From assembly GCA_934309475.1 (NCBI GenBank), contig CAKRDK010000018.1, positions 1 through 49,510 on the forward strand: a DNA stretch of 49,510 nt, written 5' to 3'. Below are positions 42,556 through 49,510 of the stretch, piece by piece (the first letter of the stretch is position 1; each line of letters starts with the position of its first letter). Under the pieces are notes generated by a model. It was not told where the DNA came from. It saw only the letters and a list, made by a program, of their open reading frames with translations, and searched no databases. Source of the stretch: an uncultured Roseburia sp. GTDB taxonomy: Bacteria; Bacillota; Clostridia; Lachnospirales; Lachnospiraceae. Position numbers and translations under genes: made by a program.

Positions 42556-43593
42556 ATGGAAACAAAAGAATATGTATCTTATATGGTAGAAGAGACCAAA
42601 AATATATTGGCAATTGACAGCCCGTCCGGTTTTACAAAGAATGTGGCGGCGTATGTAATGGAAGAATACAAAAAGCTTGGCTATGAGCCTCAGATGACCG
42701 TAAAAGGAGGAATTTTAGTCGCATTAGGCGGTAAAAAGACGGACGATGCTGTGCTGTTAGAGGCACATATTGATACGTTAGGTGCGATGGTTTCCGAAAT
42801 CAAATCAAACGGTAATTTGAAATTGACTCCAATCGGAGGAATGAATGCCAATAATGCGGAGGCAGAAAATTGCAGAATCCACACAAGATTTGGCGGTACA
42901 TTTACAGGAACATTCCAGCTTTCGAATGCGTCTGTTCATGTAAATGGCGAATACAGCGATACGAAGCGTGAGTATCCGGGTATGGAAGTAGTGCTTGACG
43001 AGTTTGTTAAGAGTCAGGAGGATACGGAGAAGTTAGGAATCAGCATCGGTGATTTCGTGTGCTTTGAACCGAGAACGGTTGTGACTGAAAAAGGTTTTAT
43101 CAAGAGCCGTTTCTTAGATGATAAATTGAGCGTTGGTATTTTGCTCGGCTATGCAAAATATTTAAAGGAAGAAAAAAATGAGCCGGAGCGTATGGTATAC
43201 CAGCATATTACCGTATATGAGGAAGTCGGACACGGCGGAGCAGCCTCTATTCCGGAAGGCGTCACGGAAGTAATTTCAGTTGACATGGGATGCGTCGGGG
43301 ACGGATTAAAATGTGATGAGAGAAAAGTATCTATCTGTGCAAAAGACAGCCGCGGACCGTATAATTATGATGTGGTAAACGGATTGATTTTAGCGGCAAA
43401 AGAGTGTGGCGCAGATTATGCAGTTGACGTTTATCCATACTATGGTTCGGATGCCGATGTTGCACTGACCGCAGGTTATGATGTGCGTCATGGATTAATC
43501 GGAGCAGGTGTTTATGCTTCCCATGGTTATGAGAGAAGCCATAAAGATGGTGTGGAGAATACCTTCCGCCTGTTATGTTCCTATTTGAAATAG
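42556..43593 (+). CDS. M42 family metallo-aminopeptidase
   Basis: The 345-residue cytosolic peptidase is of the glutamyl-aminopeptidase/FrvX/'endoglucanase' type, a large-oligomer enzyme that trims peptides. Metal and catalytic motifs are LEAHIDTLGAMV, SRFLDDKLSVGILLGY (bridging Asp), VYEEVGHGGAA (the two Glu), VDMGCVGDG and SHGYERSHKDGVENT (last His). The typical lid region KLTPIGGMNANNAEAENC is present. The start follows AAAAAAGGAAGGTAGACACAA. It is not in an operon with its neighbours. Confidence 0.94.
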   Translation: METKEYVSYMVEETKNILAIDSPSGFTKNVAAYVMEEYKKLGYEPQMTVKGGILVALGGKKTDDAVLLEAHIDTLGAMVSEIKSNGNLKLTPIGGMNANNAEAENCRIHTRFGGTFTGTFQLSNASVHVNGEYSDTKREYPGMEVVLDEFVKSQEDTEKLGISIGDFVCFEPRTVVTEKGFIKSRFLDDKLSVGILLGYAKYLKEEKNEPERMVYQHITVYEEVGHGGAASIPEGVTEVISVDMGCVGDGLKCDERKVSICAKDSRGPYNYDVVNGLILAAKECGADYAVDVYPYYGSDADVALTAGYDVRHGLIGAGVYASHGYERSHKDGVENTFRLLCSYLK

Positions 43594-43632
43594 CATTAAG
43601 AAAAAATTCAGAAATTCCTAGGATTATCTTTA

Positions 43633-43661
43633 TTGAGAAGCCACTCCCATCATGCTATATT
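43633..43661 (+). promoter_or_regulatory. Promoter of the GntR-ABC operon
   Basis: TTGAGA (43633-43638), exactly 17 bases, TATATT (43656-43661) with an upstream TGC forming an extended -10. Confidence 0.75.
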
Positions 43662-43672
43662 GGGCGTATGAA

Positions 43673-43686
43673 GTGAACTAGTACGC
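43673..43686 (+). promoter_or_regulatory. Candidate GntR operator
   Basis: GTGAACTAGTACGC has a perfect ACTAGT core with partly symmetric flanks. It lies just downstream of the expected transcription start and upstream of the gntR ribosome binding site. A repressor here would autoregulate the operon. The assignment is tentative. Confidence 0.35.
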
Positions 43687-43706
43687 ATGTGATAGGAGGA
43701 AACAAA

Positions 43707-44093
43707 TTGATTCAGCTAAATTATCGGGACTCCAAGCCAATTTATGAACAGATAAAAGACGGACTCAGAAGGCTGGTTGTGACCAATGCTTTTAAAGCAG
43801 GCGAGCAGCTTCCGTCTGTCCGTGAATTGGCGTCGAGCCTTGCAATTAATCCCAATACGATACAGAAAGCGTATCGTGATTTAGAGAGTGAGGGGTACCT
43901 CTATTCTGTAGTTGGAAAAGGAACATTTGTGGCTGACTGGAAAGATGTGATAGATACCAGACAGGAAGCTCTGTTGAACGAATTTGATGAGATAGTAAGG
44001 GAGTTATTTTATCTGTCCGTAGGGAAGACAGAACTTGTGACACGAATCGAGAAATTGACTAAAGGAGGAGACGGCAGTGATACAGGTGAATAA
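43707..44093 (+). CDS. GntR-family regulator, YtrA type
   Basis: The 128-residue repressor-type protein has an N-terminal winged helix (about residues 8-75: DSKPIYEQIKDGLRRLVV, EQLPSVRELASSLAINPNTIQKAYRDLESEGYL, VGKGTFVAD) and only a short C-terminal helical region, the YtrA subfamily pattern. It starts with TTG at 43707, seven bases after AGGAGG. The in-frame GTG at 43689 precedes that site. Its end overlaps the ABC ATPase start by 17 bases. Such regulators control the ABC genes that follow, often in response to envelope-active compounds. The signal here is unknown. Confidence 0.92.
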   Translation: MIQLNYRDSKPIYEQIKDGLRRLVVTNAFKAGEQLPSVRELASSLAINPNTIQKAYRDLESEGYLYSVVGKGTFVADWKDVIDTRQEALLNEFDEIVRELFYLSVGKTELVTRIEKLTKGGDGSDTGE

Positions 44094-44976
44094 TGTCAGG
44101 AAAGAGTTCAATGGCTTTCGTGCCTTAGATGGTGTCAATATGCAGGTCGGAAAAGGTGCTATTTATGGGTTAGTCGGACCGAACGGCGCTGGGAAATCAA
44201 CGTTAATCCGCCATATTACAGGAGTTTACAAGGCAGATGAAGGAGAGGTGCTCGTTGCAGGGGAACCTGTCTATGAGAACCGCAATGCCAAGAGTAAATT
44301 TGCGTACATACCGGACGATTTGTTTTATTTCATGCAGGCAGATACCATGGAAATGAAAAGATTTTATCAGGGAATGTACCGCACATTTGACGATAAGTTA
44401 TTTTACCGGATGCAGGAATTTTTCCCAAACATTGATGTGAAGCGCAATATCAGAAGACTGTCAAAAGGAATGCAAAAACAGGTTGCGTTCTGGCTTGCAA
44501 TCTGCTGTAAACCGGAGCTTCTGATTTTAGATGAGCCGGTGGATGGGTTAGATCCGGTGATGCGCAGACAGCTCTGGAGTATTGTGATGTCAGAAGTAGC
44601 AGAACATGAGATGACAGTGCTCGTATCATCCCATAATCTGCGTGAATTAGAAGATGTCTGTGACCATGTGGGAATCATGCATAAAGGAAAAATCATGATT
44701 GAGAGTTCACTTACCGAATTGCAGGGAAGCGTCTGCAAAGTGCAGATTGCGTGCCAGACAGGTGTGCCAAAGCTTCCAGAAGGATTTGAAGTATTGCATA
44801 TGAGCAATACAGGGCGTGTATACACTTTGATTATCCGGGGAGACGCGAAAAAGGCGCAGGAGGCACTTTACCGGGAAAATCCAACAATTGTGGATGTTTT
44901 GCCTTTGACGTTAGAAGAGATTTTTATTTATGAGATGGGAGGTGCAGATTATGAAGTCAAAGATATTCTGTTTTAA
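44077..44976 (+). CDS. ABC transporter ATP-binding protein
   Basis: The 299-residue ATPase has Walker A GLVGPNGAGKSTLIR, the signature RRLSKGMQKQVAF, Walker B LLILDEPVDGLDP and the switch VLVSSHN, followed by a C-terminal accessory region of about 80 residues. The Q-loop region reads FAYIPDDLFYF, with the usual Gln replaced. The start is GTG at 44077 after AAAGGAGGAGACG. It overlaps gntR upstream by 17 bases and the permease downstream by 26 bases, implying tight translational coupling of all three genes. Confidence 0.93.
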   Translation: MIQVNNVRKEFNGFRALDGVNMQVGKGAIYGLVGPNGAGKSTLIRHITGVYKADEGEVLVAGEPVYENRNAKSKFAYIPDDLFYFMQADTMEMKRFYQGMYRTFDDKLFYRMQEFFPNIDVKRNIRRLSKGMQKQVAFWLAICCKPELLILDEPVDGLDPVMRRQLWSIVMSEVAEHEMTVLVSSHNLRELEDVCDHVGIMHKGKIMIESSLTELQGSVCKVQIACQTGVPKLPEGFEVLHMSNTGRVYTLIIRGDAKKAQEALYRENPTIVDVLPLTLEEIFIYEMGGADYEVKDILF

Positions 44977-46861
44977 TTCCACCATTTTCAAAAAAAATAT
45001 GACGCATTTCTGGCCAGTCTGGCTGCTGTTTCAGGCATATCTGATTTGCTGTATTCCGATTGGAATCTGGACGAATCTGAAGACTTATATCAATTGGGAT
45101 TATACGGCAAAAGAAGCACAGTATCTTGCGTTAAAAGATGCTTTGGCAATGGGAATTTCGGCGACACCGCTCTTTTTAGTGGCGATAATTGCGGCGATGG
45201 CATTGTATTCTTATTTATATACGGCAAAAGCAGCGAATATGTTTCATGCACTTCCGGTGAATCGGTGTGAGCTGTTTGTGACAAATTACGTTTCCGGGCT
45301 TTGCTGCCTGATTCTGCCAGAAGTAATTGCGTTTGTAATAGCAGTGTTTGTATGTGTTGCCAATCAGATGACATGTATCCAGTATCTGCTCTGGTGGTTT
45401 TTGTATGTGGTTGTTATGACGTTCTTTGCTTTTTCTATGGCGACGTTTGCGGCAATGATTACGGGACAGGTGTTTGCACTTCCAATTTATTTTGTAATTG
45501 CAAACTTTTTATATGTGGCAATCCGTTACATTTTTTCCATGGTGGTGAACCTGATTTCCTATGGAATCAGGATTGGATGGCGGCCCGGAAATTCTGGCAT
45601 GCTCTCTCCATGGTACTTTATGGAAACACATTTGAGTGTCCAGACGAAATATGATGACAGCCTGAAGAACATTGCAGGATTAAAGTTTGCCGGTGAAAAA
45701 TATTTAGTAATTTATGCGGTTGCAGCAGTTGTTTTTGCCGTTGCGGCATGGCTGTTATACCGGAAACGCCAGATTGAGACGGCTGGTGATGTTATCAGCG
45801 TCAACTGGGTGAAGCCGTTATTCCGTTGGGGCTTTTCCATTTCTGGTGGCTGCATGCTTTCTGTACTCTCTGTGCAGAGTCTGCTTTCGGTCAATAATAT
45901 ACCGGTTTTTGTGTATGTTGTTATTTTTACAATTGTTTTTGGATTCCTGTTTTTCTTTGCGGCAGAGATGGTGTTATGCAAAAATTTTAAGGTAATCACG
46001 AAAAAACGGCTTGTGGAATGGTGCGCATTTACTTTAGTATCCATTGCATGTCTTGCAGTTATACGTTTTGATGTGTTTGGTGTTGAGAAGGTGGTGCCGG
46101 ATGCGTCGGAAGTGAAAACAGCATTTTTAACGTTAAGTTACCCCGTACAATATACGGAAGATAATGTCGACGAACTGCTTGAAATCCATCAGAGATTTAT
46201 ACAGGAAAAAAAAGAATTGCAGAAATTAAACCAGAACGATACAGAGAGTGTGACAATCCGCTATATTTTAAAGGATGGAAGCACGATATCGAGAGAGTAT
46301 CCGATTCTGCTGAACGAGAAGACAGTTCATGAGACGGAAGGTATTACAGCCGATATTGTCAAAATACTGCAGAGACCGGAAAATATTGTGCGTGAGCTGT
46401 TGGGTACAGAATATGAAGGCAATCAGTATATGTCAGGATATGTGGAGATGTATGATACAGATTCCAATATCGTGAATGTGGCACTTACTCAGGAAGAGGC
46501 GGAGCAGATGGCACAGGCGATTATGGAGGATATAGAGGATGGCAATCTCAACAATATTGTGAATGTTTACGACAATGAGAATGCACCACGGGAATTCAGG
46601 AATGGAGTCTCACTCAATATTTATAATAAGAACAGTGCCAATTCGGCTTCGGATTATTATTACAATTATGCTTATTACAGTGCATACAAAAGTGAACTTG
46701 CCAGCTCAAGGGAGGTATACATTACCATTAATGAAGATTGTGAACATATTCTTGCCCTGATAAAAGAACTTGGGATGGAGCAGGATGGAAGAGAACTTCG
46801 TTTCTATGAAGAGAATGAGGATACGGATGTGTATATCGAAGAGACGACAATGACATCATAA
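44951..46861 (+). CDS. ABC transporter permease with large C-terminal domain
   Basis: The 636-residue membrane protein starts at the ATG at 44951, nine bases after GGGAGGT. There is a first helix around residues 20-40 and six or so further helices up to about residue 380 (including FLVAIIAAMALYSYLY, VNRCELFVTNYVSGL, FGFLFFFAAEMVL). About 250 hydrophilic residues follow (QYTEDNVDELLEIHQRFIQE..., ISREYPILLNE, YYYNYAYYSAYKS), probably extracytoplasmic. It is paired with the ATPase upstream under the YtrA-type regulator. The substrate is unknown. Export or sensing of an antimicrobial is a family-based guess. Confidence 0.88.
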   Translation: MKSKIFCFNSTIFKKNMTHFWPVWLLFQAYLICCIPIGIWTNLKTYINWDYTAKEAQYLALKDALAMGISATPLFLVAIIAAMALYSYLYTAKAANMFHALPVNRCELFVTNYVSGLCCLILPEVIAFVIAVFVCVANQMTCIQYLLWWFLYVVVMTFFAFSMATFAAMITGQVFALPIYFVIANFLYVAIRYIFSMVVNLISYGIRIGWRPGNSGMLSPWYFMETHLSVQTKYDDSLKNIAGLKFAGEKYLVIYAVAAVVFAVAAWLLYRKRQIETAGDVISVNWVKPLFRWGFSISGGCMLSVLSVQSLLSVNNIPVFVYVVIFTIVFGFLFFFAAEMVLCKNFKVITKKRLVEWCAFTLVSIACLAVIRFDVFGVEKVVPDASEVKTAFLTLSYPVQYTEDNVDELLEIHQRFIQEKKELQKLNQNDTESVTIRYILKDGSTISREYPILLNEKTVHETEGITADIVKILQRPENIVRELLGTEYEGNQYMSGYVEMYDTDSNIVNVALTQEEAEQMAQAIMEDIEDGNLNNIVNVYDNENAPREFRNGVSLNIYNKNSANSASDYYYNYAYYSAYKSELASSREVYITINEDCEHILALIKELGMEQDGRELRFYEENEDTDVYIEETTMTS

Positions 46862-46938
46862 AATGCTTTACAAGTAGTTGCAGATATTGTAAAATCAAGC
46901 GGTCAGGTTTTACTGAGAAAAAGGAATTTCAGCAATAA

Positions 46939-46947
46939 TGTTAAAAT
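46939..46947 (+). promoter_or_regulatory. Extended -10 promoter of der-plsY-gpsA
   Basis: TGTTAAAAT lies 27 bases before the der start, with no clear -35. Just upstream is a weak hairpin, GTAAAATC with GGTTTTAC (46889-46913), without a T-run. Confidence 0.45.
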
Positions 46948-46974
46948 ATAGTACGAATATAAAGGAGAGCGAAA

Positions 46975-48300
46975 ATGAGTAGACCAGTAGTAGCGATAGT
47001 AGGACGTCCGAATGTTGGAAAGTCCACATTGTTTAATGCGCTTGCCGGTGAACGTATTTCCATCGTAAAAGATACGCCAGGCGTAACACGTGACCGTATT
47101 TATGCAGATATTTCATGGTTGAATTACAATTTTACCATGATTGATACCGGTGGTATTGAGCCGGATACCAAAGACGTTATTTTATCACAGATGAGAGAGC
47201 AGGCAGAGATTGCGATTGCAACGGCAGATGTAATTATATTTTTGACGGATGTCAGACAGGGATTACAGGATTCCGACTCGAAAGTTGCAGATATGCTTCG
47301 CCGTTCCGGAAAGCCGGTTGTGCTTGTCGTGAATAAAGTAGACAGTTTCGAGAAATATATGGCGGATGTATATGAGTTCTACAATCTTGGAATTGGAGAA
47401 CCACACGCTATCTCTGCGACTTCCATGTTAGGCCTTGGAGATATGTTAGACGAAGTGACAAAGTATTTTCCGAAAGAGAATCCGGAAGATGAGGAAGATG
47501 ACAGACCGAAGGTTGCCATCATTGGAAAACCAAATGTAGGTAAATCATCTCTGATTAACAAGCTCGCAAACGAAGACCGTGTGATTGTATCGAATATTGC
47601 GGGAACAACGCGTGATGCTATTGATACGGACATTATTTATGATGGAAAAGAATACGTCTTTATCGACACGGCAGGACTCCGCCGAAAGAATAAGATAAAG
47701 GAAGAGATTGAACGTTACAGCATTATCCGTGCTGTTACAGCAGTAGAGCGTGCAGATGTTGTCATCATTGTCATCGATGCGACAGAAGGCGTGACCGAAC
47801 AGGATGCCAAAATTGCAGGAATTGCACATGAGCGTGGCAAGGGAATTATTATTGCCGTTAATAAATGGGATGCGATTGAGAAGGATGACAAGACAATCTA
47901 CCGTCACACAGAGAAAATCAGGGATATCTTAAGCTTTATGCCATATGCAGAGATTTTATTTATTTCTGCGAAGACAGGACAGCGTTTAAATAAGATGTTT
48001 GAGATGATTGACATGGTTATGGAGAATAACAGTCTCCGTGTTGCAACCGGTGTACTGAATGAGATTGTCACGGAAGCAGTTGCAATGCAGCAGCCACCTT
48101 CAGACAAAGGAAAACGTCTCCGCATTTACTACGTGACACAGGTTGCGGTGAAACCGCCTACTTTTGTAGTGTTTGTAAATGATAAGGAACTGATGCATTT
48201 TTCTTATACAAGATATCTGGAGAACCGGATTCGTGAGACGTTTGGTTTCCGGGGAACCTCCTTGAAATTTATCATACGTGAGAGGAAGGAAGATAGATAA
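46975..48300 (+). CDS. der: Ribosome biogenesis GTPase Der (EngA)
   Basis: This tandem-GTPase factor acts in 50S assembly. The 441-residue protein has G domain 1 with [27 protein letters not shown] and NKVD, and G domain 2 (from about 177) with [30 protein letters not shown] and [11 protein letters not shown]-terminal KH-like domain (about 355-440) ends [13 protein letters not shown]. The start follows AAAGGAGAGCGAAA. It shares one base with the plsY start (TAATG). Confidence 0.97.
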   Translation: MSRPVVAIVGRPNVGKSTLFNALAGERISIVKDTPGVTRDRIYADISWLNYNFTMIDTGGIEPDTKDVILSQMREQAEIAIATADVIIFLTDVRQGLQDSDSKVADMLRRSGKPVVLVVNKVDSFEKYMADVYEFYNLGIGEPHAISATSMLGLGDMLDEVTKYFPKENPEDEEDDRPKVAIIGKPNVGKSSLINKLANEDRVIVSNIAGTTRDAIDTDIIYDGKEYVFIDTAGLRRKNKIKEEIERYSIIRAVTAVERADVVIIVIDATEGVTEQDAKIAGIAHERGKGIIIAVNKWDAIEKDDKTIYRHTEKIRDILSFMPYAEILFISAKTGQRLNKMFEMIDMVMENNSLRVATGVLNEIVTEAVAMQQPPSDKGKRLRIYYVTQVAVKPPTFVVFVNDKELMHFSYTRYLENRIRETFGFRGTSLKFIIRERKEDR

Positions 48301-48950
48301 TGATTTGGGCTAGAATCGCAGCTTTAGCAGTTGGATATGTTTTCGGTATTTTCCAGACGGGATATTTCTATGGAAAAAGTCAGGGAATTGATATTCGGAC
48401 AAAGGGGAGCGGAAATGCCGGAACGACGAACACCTTAAGAACATTGGGAATTAAAGCAGGATTAATCACATTCGCAGGAGATTTGTTTAAGGCAATTTTT
48501 GCGGTGCTGATTGTCAAATATATATTCCAGGGACAGTATCCGGACGGAATCAAAGTGTTAGAACTCTATGCTGGATTCGGTGCGGTATTAGGACACAACT
48601 TTCCGTTTTATCTGAAGTTTAAAGGCGGAAAGGGAATTGCCTGTACTTCCGGAATGATTTTGGCGGTATGTCCGCTCGCAGCGCCAATCTGCCTGATTTT
48701 ATTTATTGGCTCGATTGCAATTACACGTTATGTATCACTTGGATCTATCCTTGTGGTAATTTCCTACCTGATACAGGTGATTATCTTTGGCGAGACCGGA
48801 ATCCTTTCCGTGCCGGCAGGCTATAAGGTGGAATTTTACATTGTCAGCGCCTGCTTTACCGCTATGGCATTGTGGCGTCACCGTGCCAATATAAAGCGTT
48901 TGATGAATGGAACTGAGAACAAGCTTGGAACAAAAAAAGAGGACAAATAA
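48300..48950 (+). CDS. plsY: Glycerol-3-phosphate acyltransferase PlsY
   Basis: This membrane enzyme transfers the acyl group from acyl phosphate (made by PlsX) to glycerol 3-phosphate. The 216-residue protein has about five membrane helices and the three conserved cytosolic motifs: RTKGSGNAGTTNTLRTLG, GHNFPFYLKFKGGKGIAC, and a C-terminal WRHRANIKRLMNGTENK. Der and plsY overlap by one base and gpsA begins at the next base after the plsY stop. The three genes are one coupled unit. Confidence 0.96.
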   Translation: MIWARIAALAVGYVFGIFQTGYFYGKSQGIDIRTKGSGNAGTTNTLRTLGIKAGLITFAGDLFKAIFAVLIVKYIFQGQYPDGIKVLELYAGFGAVLGHNFPFYLKFKGGKGIACTSGMILAVCPLAAPICLILFIGSIAITRYVSLGSILVVISYLIQVIIFGETGILSVPAGYKVEFYIVSACFTAMALWRHRANIKRLMNGTENKLGTKKEDK

Positions 48951-49510
48951 ATGGCAAAGACAGCGATTATAGGAGCAGGAAGCTGGGGAACAGCTTTATC
49001 ACTCGTTTTACACACAAATGGGAATGAGGTTACAATCTGGTCGAAGTTAGAAGATGAGATTAAGATGTTGCAGGAGAAGCATGAACACGTGGATAAACTA
49101 CCGGGTGTCAAACTGCCGGAAGATATGGTGTTTACAACAGACCTTGCACAGGCGATAAAAGGAAAAGATTACCTGATTTTGGCAGTGCCTTCTGTATTTA
49201 CAAGAAGTACGGCAAAGAGCATGGCGCCTTTTGTGGAAAAGGGTCAGGTGATTGTGTGCGTGGCAAAGGGAATTGAGGATGATACGCTCATGACAATCTC
49301 TGATGTTGTAGAGCGGGAAATTCCACAGGCAGATGTTGCGGTCATGTGTGGACCAAGCCATGCGGAGGAAGTTGGAATCGGACTTCCAACTACGGTTGTA
49401 GCTGGAGCAAGAAAGAGAGCCATTGCGGAAGGAATTCAGGACATTTTCATGAATGAAGTGTTCCGTGTGTACACAAGTCCGGATATGCTTGGAATGGAAC
49501 TGGGCGGTTC
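48951..49510 (+). CDS. gpsA: Glycerol-3-phosphate dehydrogenase [NAD(P)+], 5' part
   Basis: GpsA makes glycerol 3-phosphate from dihydroxyacetone phosphate, the acceptor used by PlsY just upstream. The first about 186 residues are in the window, and the gene is cut at the right edge. Visible are the dinucleotide-binding AIIGAGSWGTALSLVL, LILAVPSVFTR, CVAKGIEDD, and VMCGPSHAEEVGIGLPTTVV. The frame is intact. The ATG directly follows the plsY stop codon. Confidence 0.95.
   Translation, partial: MAKTAIIGAGSWGTALSLVLHTNGNEVTIWSKLEDEIKMLQEKHEHVDKLPGVKLPEDMVFTTDLAQAIKGKDYLILAVPSVFTRSTAKSMAPFVEKGQVIVCVAKGIEDDTLMTISDVVEREIPQADVAVMCGPSHAEEVGIGLPTTVVAGARKRAIAEGIQDIFMNEVFRVYTSPDMLGMELGG

Overview
The window is a chromosomal segment of a low-to-mid-GC Gram-positive anaerobe, most likely a Lachnospiraceae member (Clostridia; Roseburia, Agathobacter or Butyrivibrio-like). 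The support is the Firmicutes-type gene order (plsX-acpP-rnc-smc-ftsY, ylxM-ffh-rpsP-khpA-rimM-trmD-rplS-rbgA-rnhB-ylqG/ylqH-like-yraN, der-plsY-gpsA), strong AGGAGG ribosome binding sites, TTGACA/TATAAT promoters often with an extended TGn -10, a Lachnospiraceae-style L32, and a surface protein with a PATGD sorting signal. Almost all genes are on the + strand. Only the YibE/F protein and tmcAL are on the - strand. The species assignment is inferred, because no 16S or tRNA gene is present.

Layout. 1-1.7 kb: the end of an unidentified gene and a monocistronic enolase carrying an unusual cysteine-rich insert. 1.7-6.1 kb: a nucleoside salvage operon, deoB-cdd-add-(Crp/Fnr regulator)-punA, with a palindrome at the position expected for an activator site. 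6.1-11.8 kb: a 1822-residue secreted, probably wall-anchored PHP-family hydrolase with beta-trefoil-like repeats and an OB-like domain. It may release nucleosides or phosphate outside the cell next to the salvage operon. 11.8-14.4 kb: a YibE/F membrane protein and tmcAL on the - strand, divergent from ackA. 14.5-18.8 kb: ackA, DUF177-rpmF, a YesL-like protein, plsX-acpP. 18.8-25.8 kb: rnc-smc-ftsY-ilvA and a small membrane protein.

25.8-41.3 kb is the conserved SRP/ribosome-maturation region. It is interrupted between khpA and rimM by a 5-kb signalling module: a FapA/DUF342-receiver fusion followed by a tripartite hybrid histidine kinase ending in an HPt domain. trmD is fused to a complete GNAT acetyltransferase-like region. 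Two signal peptidase I paralogues flank rbgA. A FliK-like protein and an FlhB C-terminal-like protein follow rnhB, but no other flagellar gene is present.

41.2-42.5 kb: pgeF is followed by the most striking object in the window, a roughly 390-bp almost fully self-complementary foldback element. It is bounded by a 7-bp direct repeat (ATCTTAC) and lies over the last codons of pgeF. Removing it in silico, with one copy of the repeat, restores a normal short pgeF C-terminus and stop. This is strong internal evidence for insertion of a MITE-like element. 42.5-49.5 kb: an M42 aminopeptidase, an overlapping GntR-ABC ATPase-permease operon, and der-plsY-gpsA, the last cut by the window end. No CRISPR array, prophage, transposase, rRNA or tRNA gene was seen.
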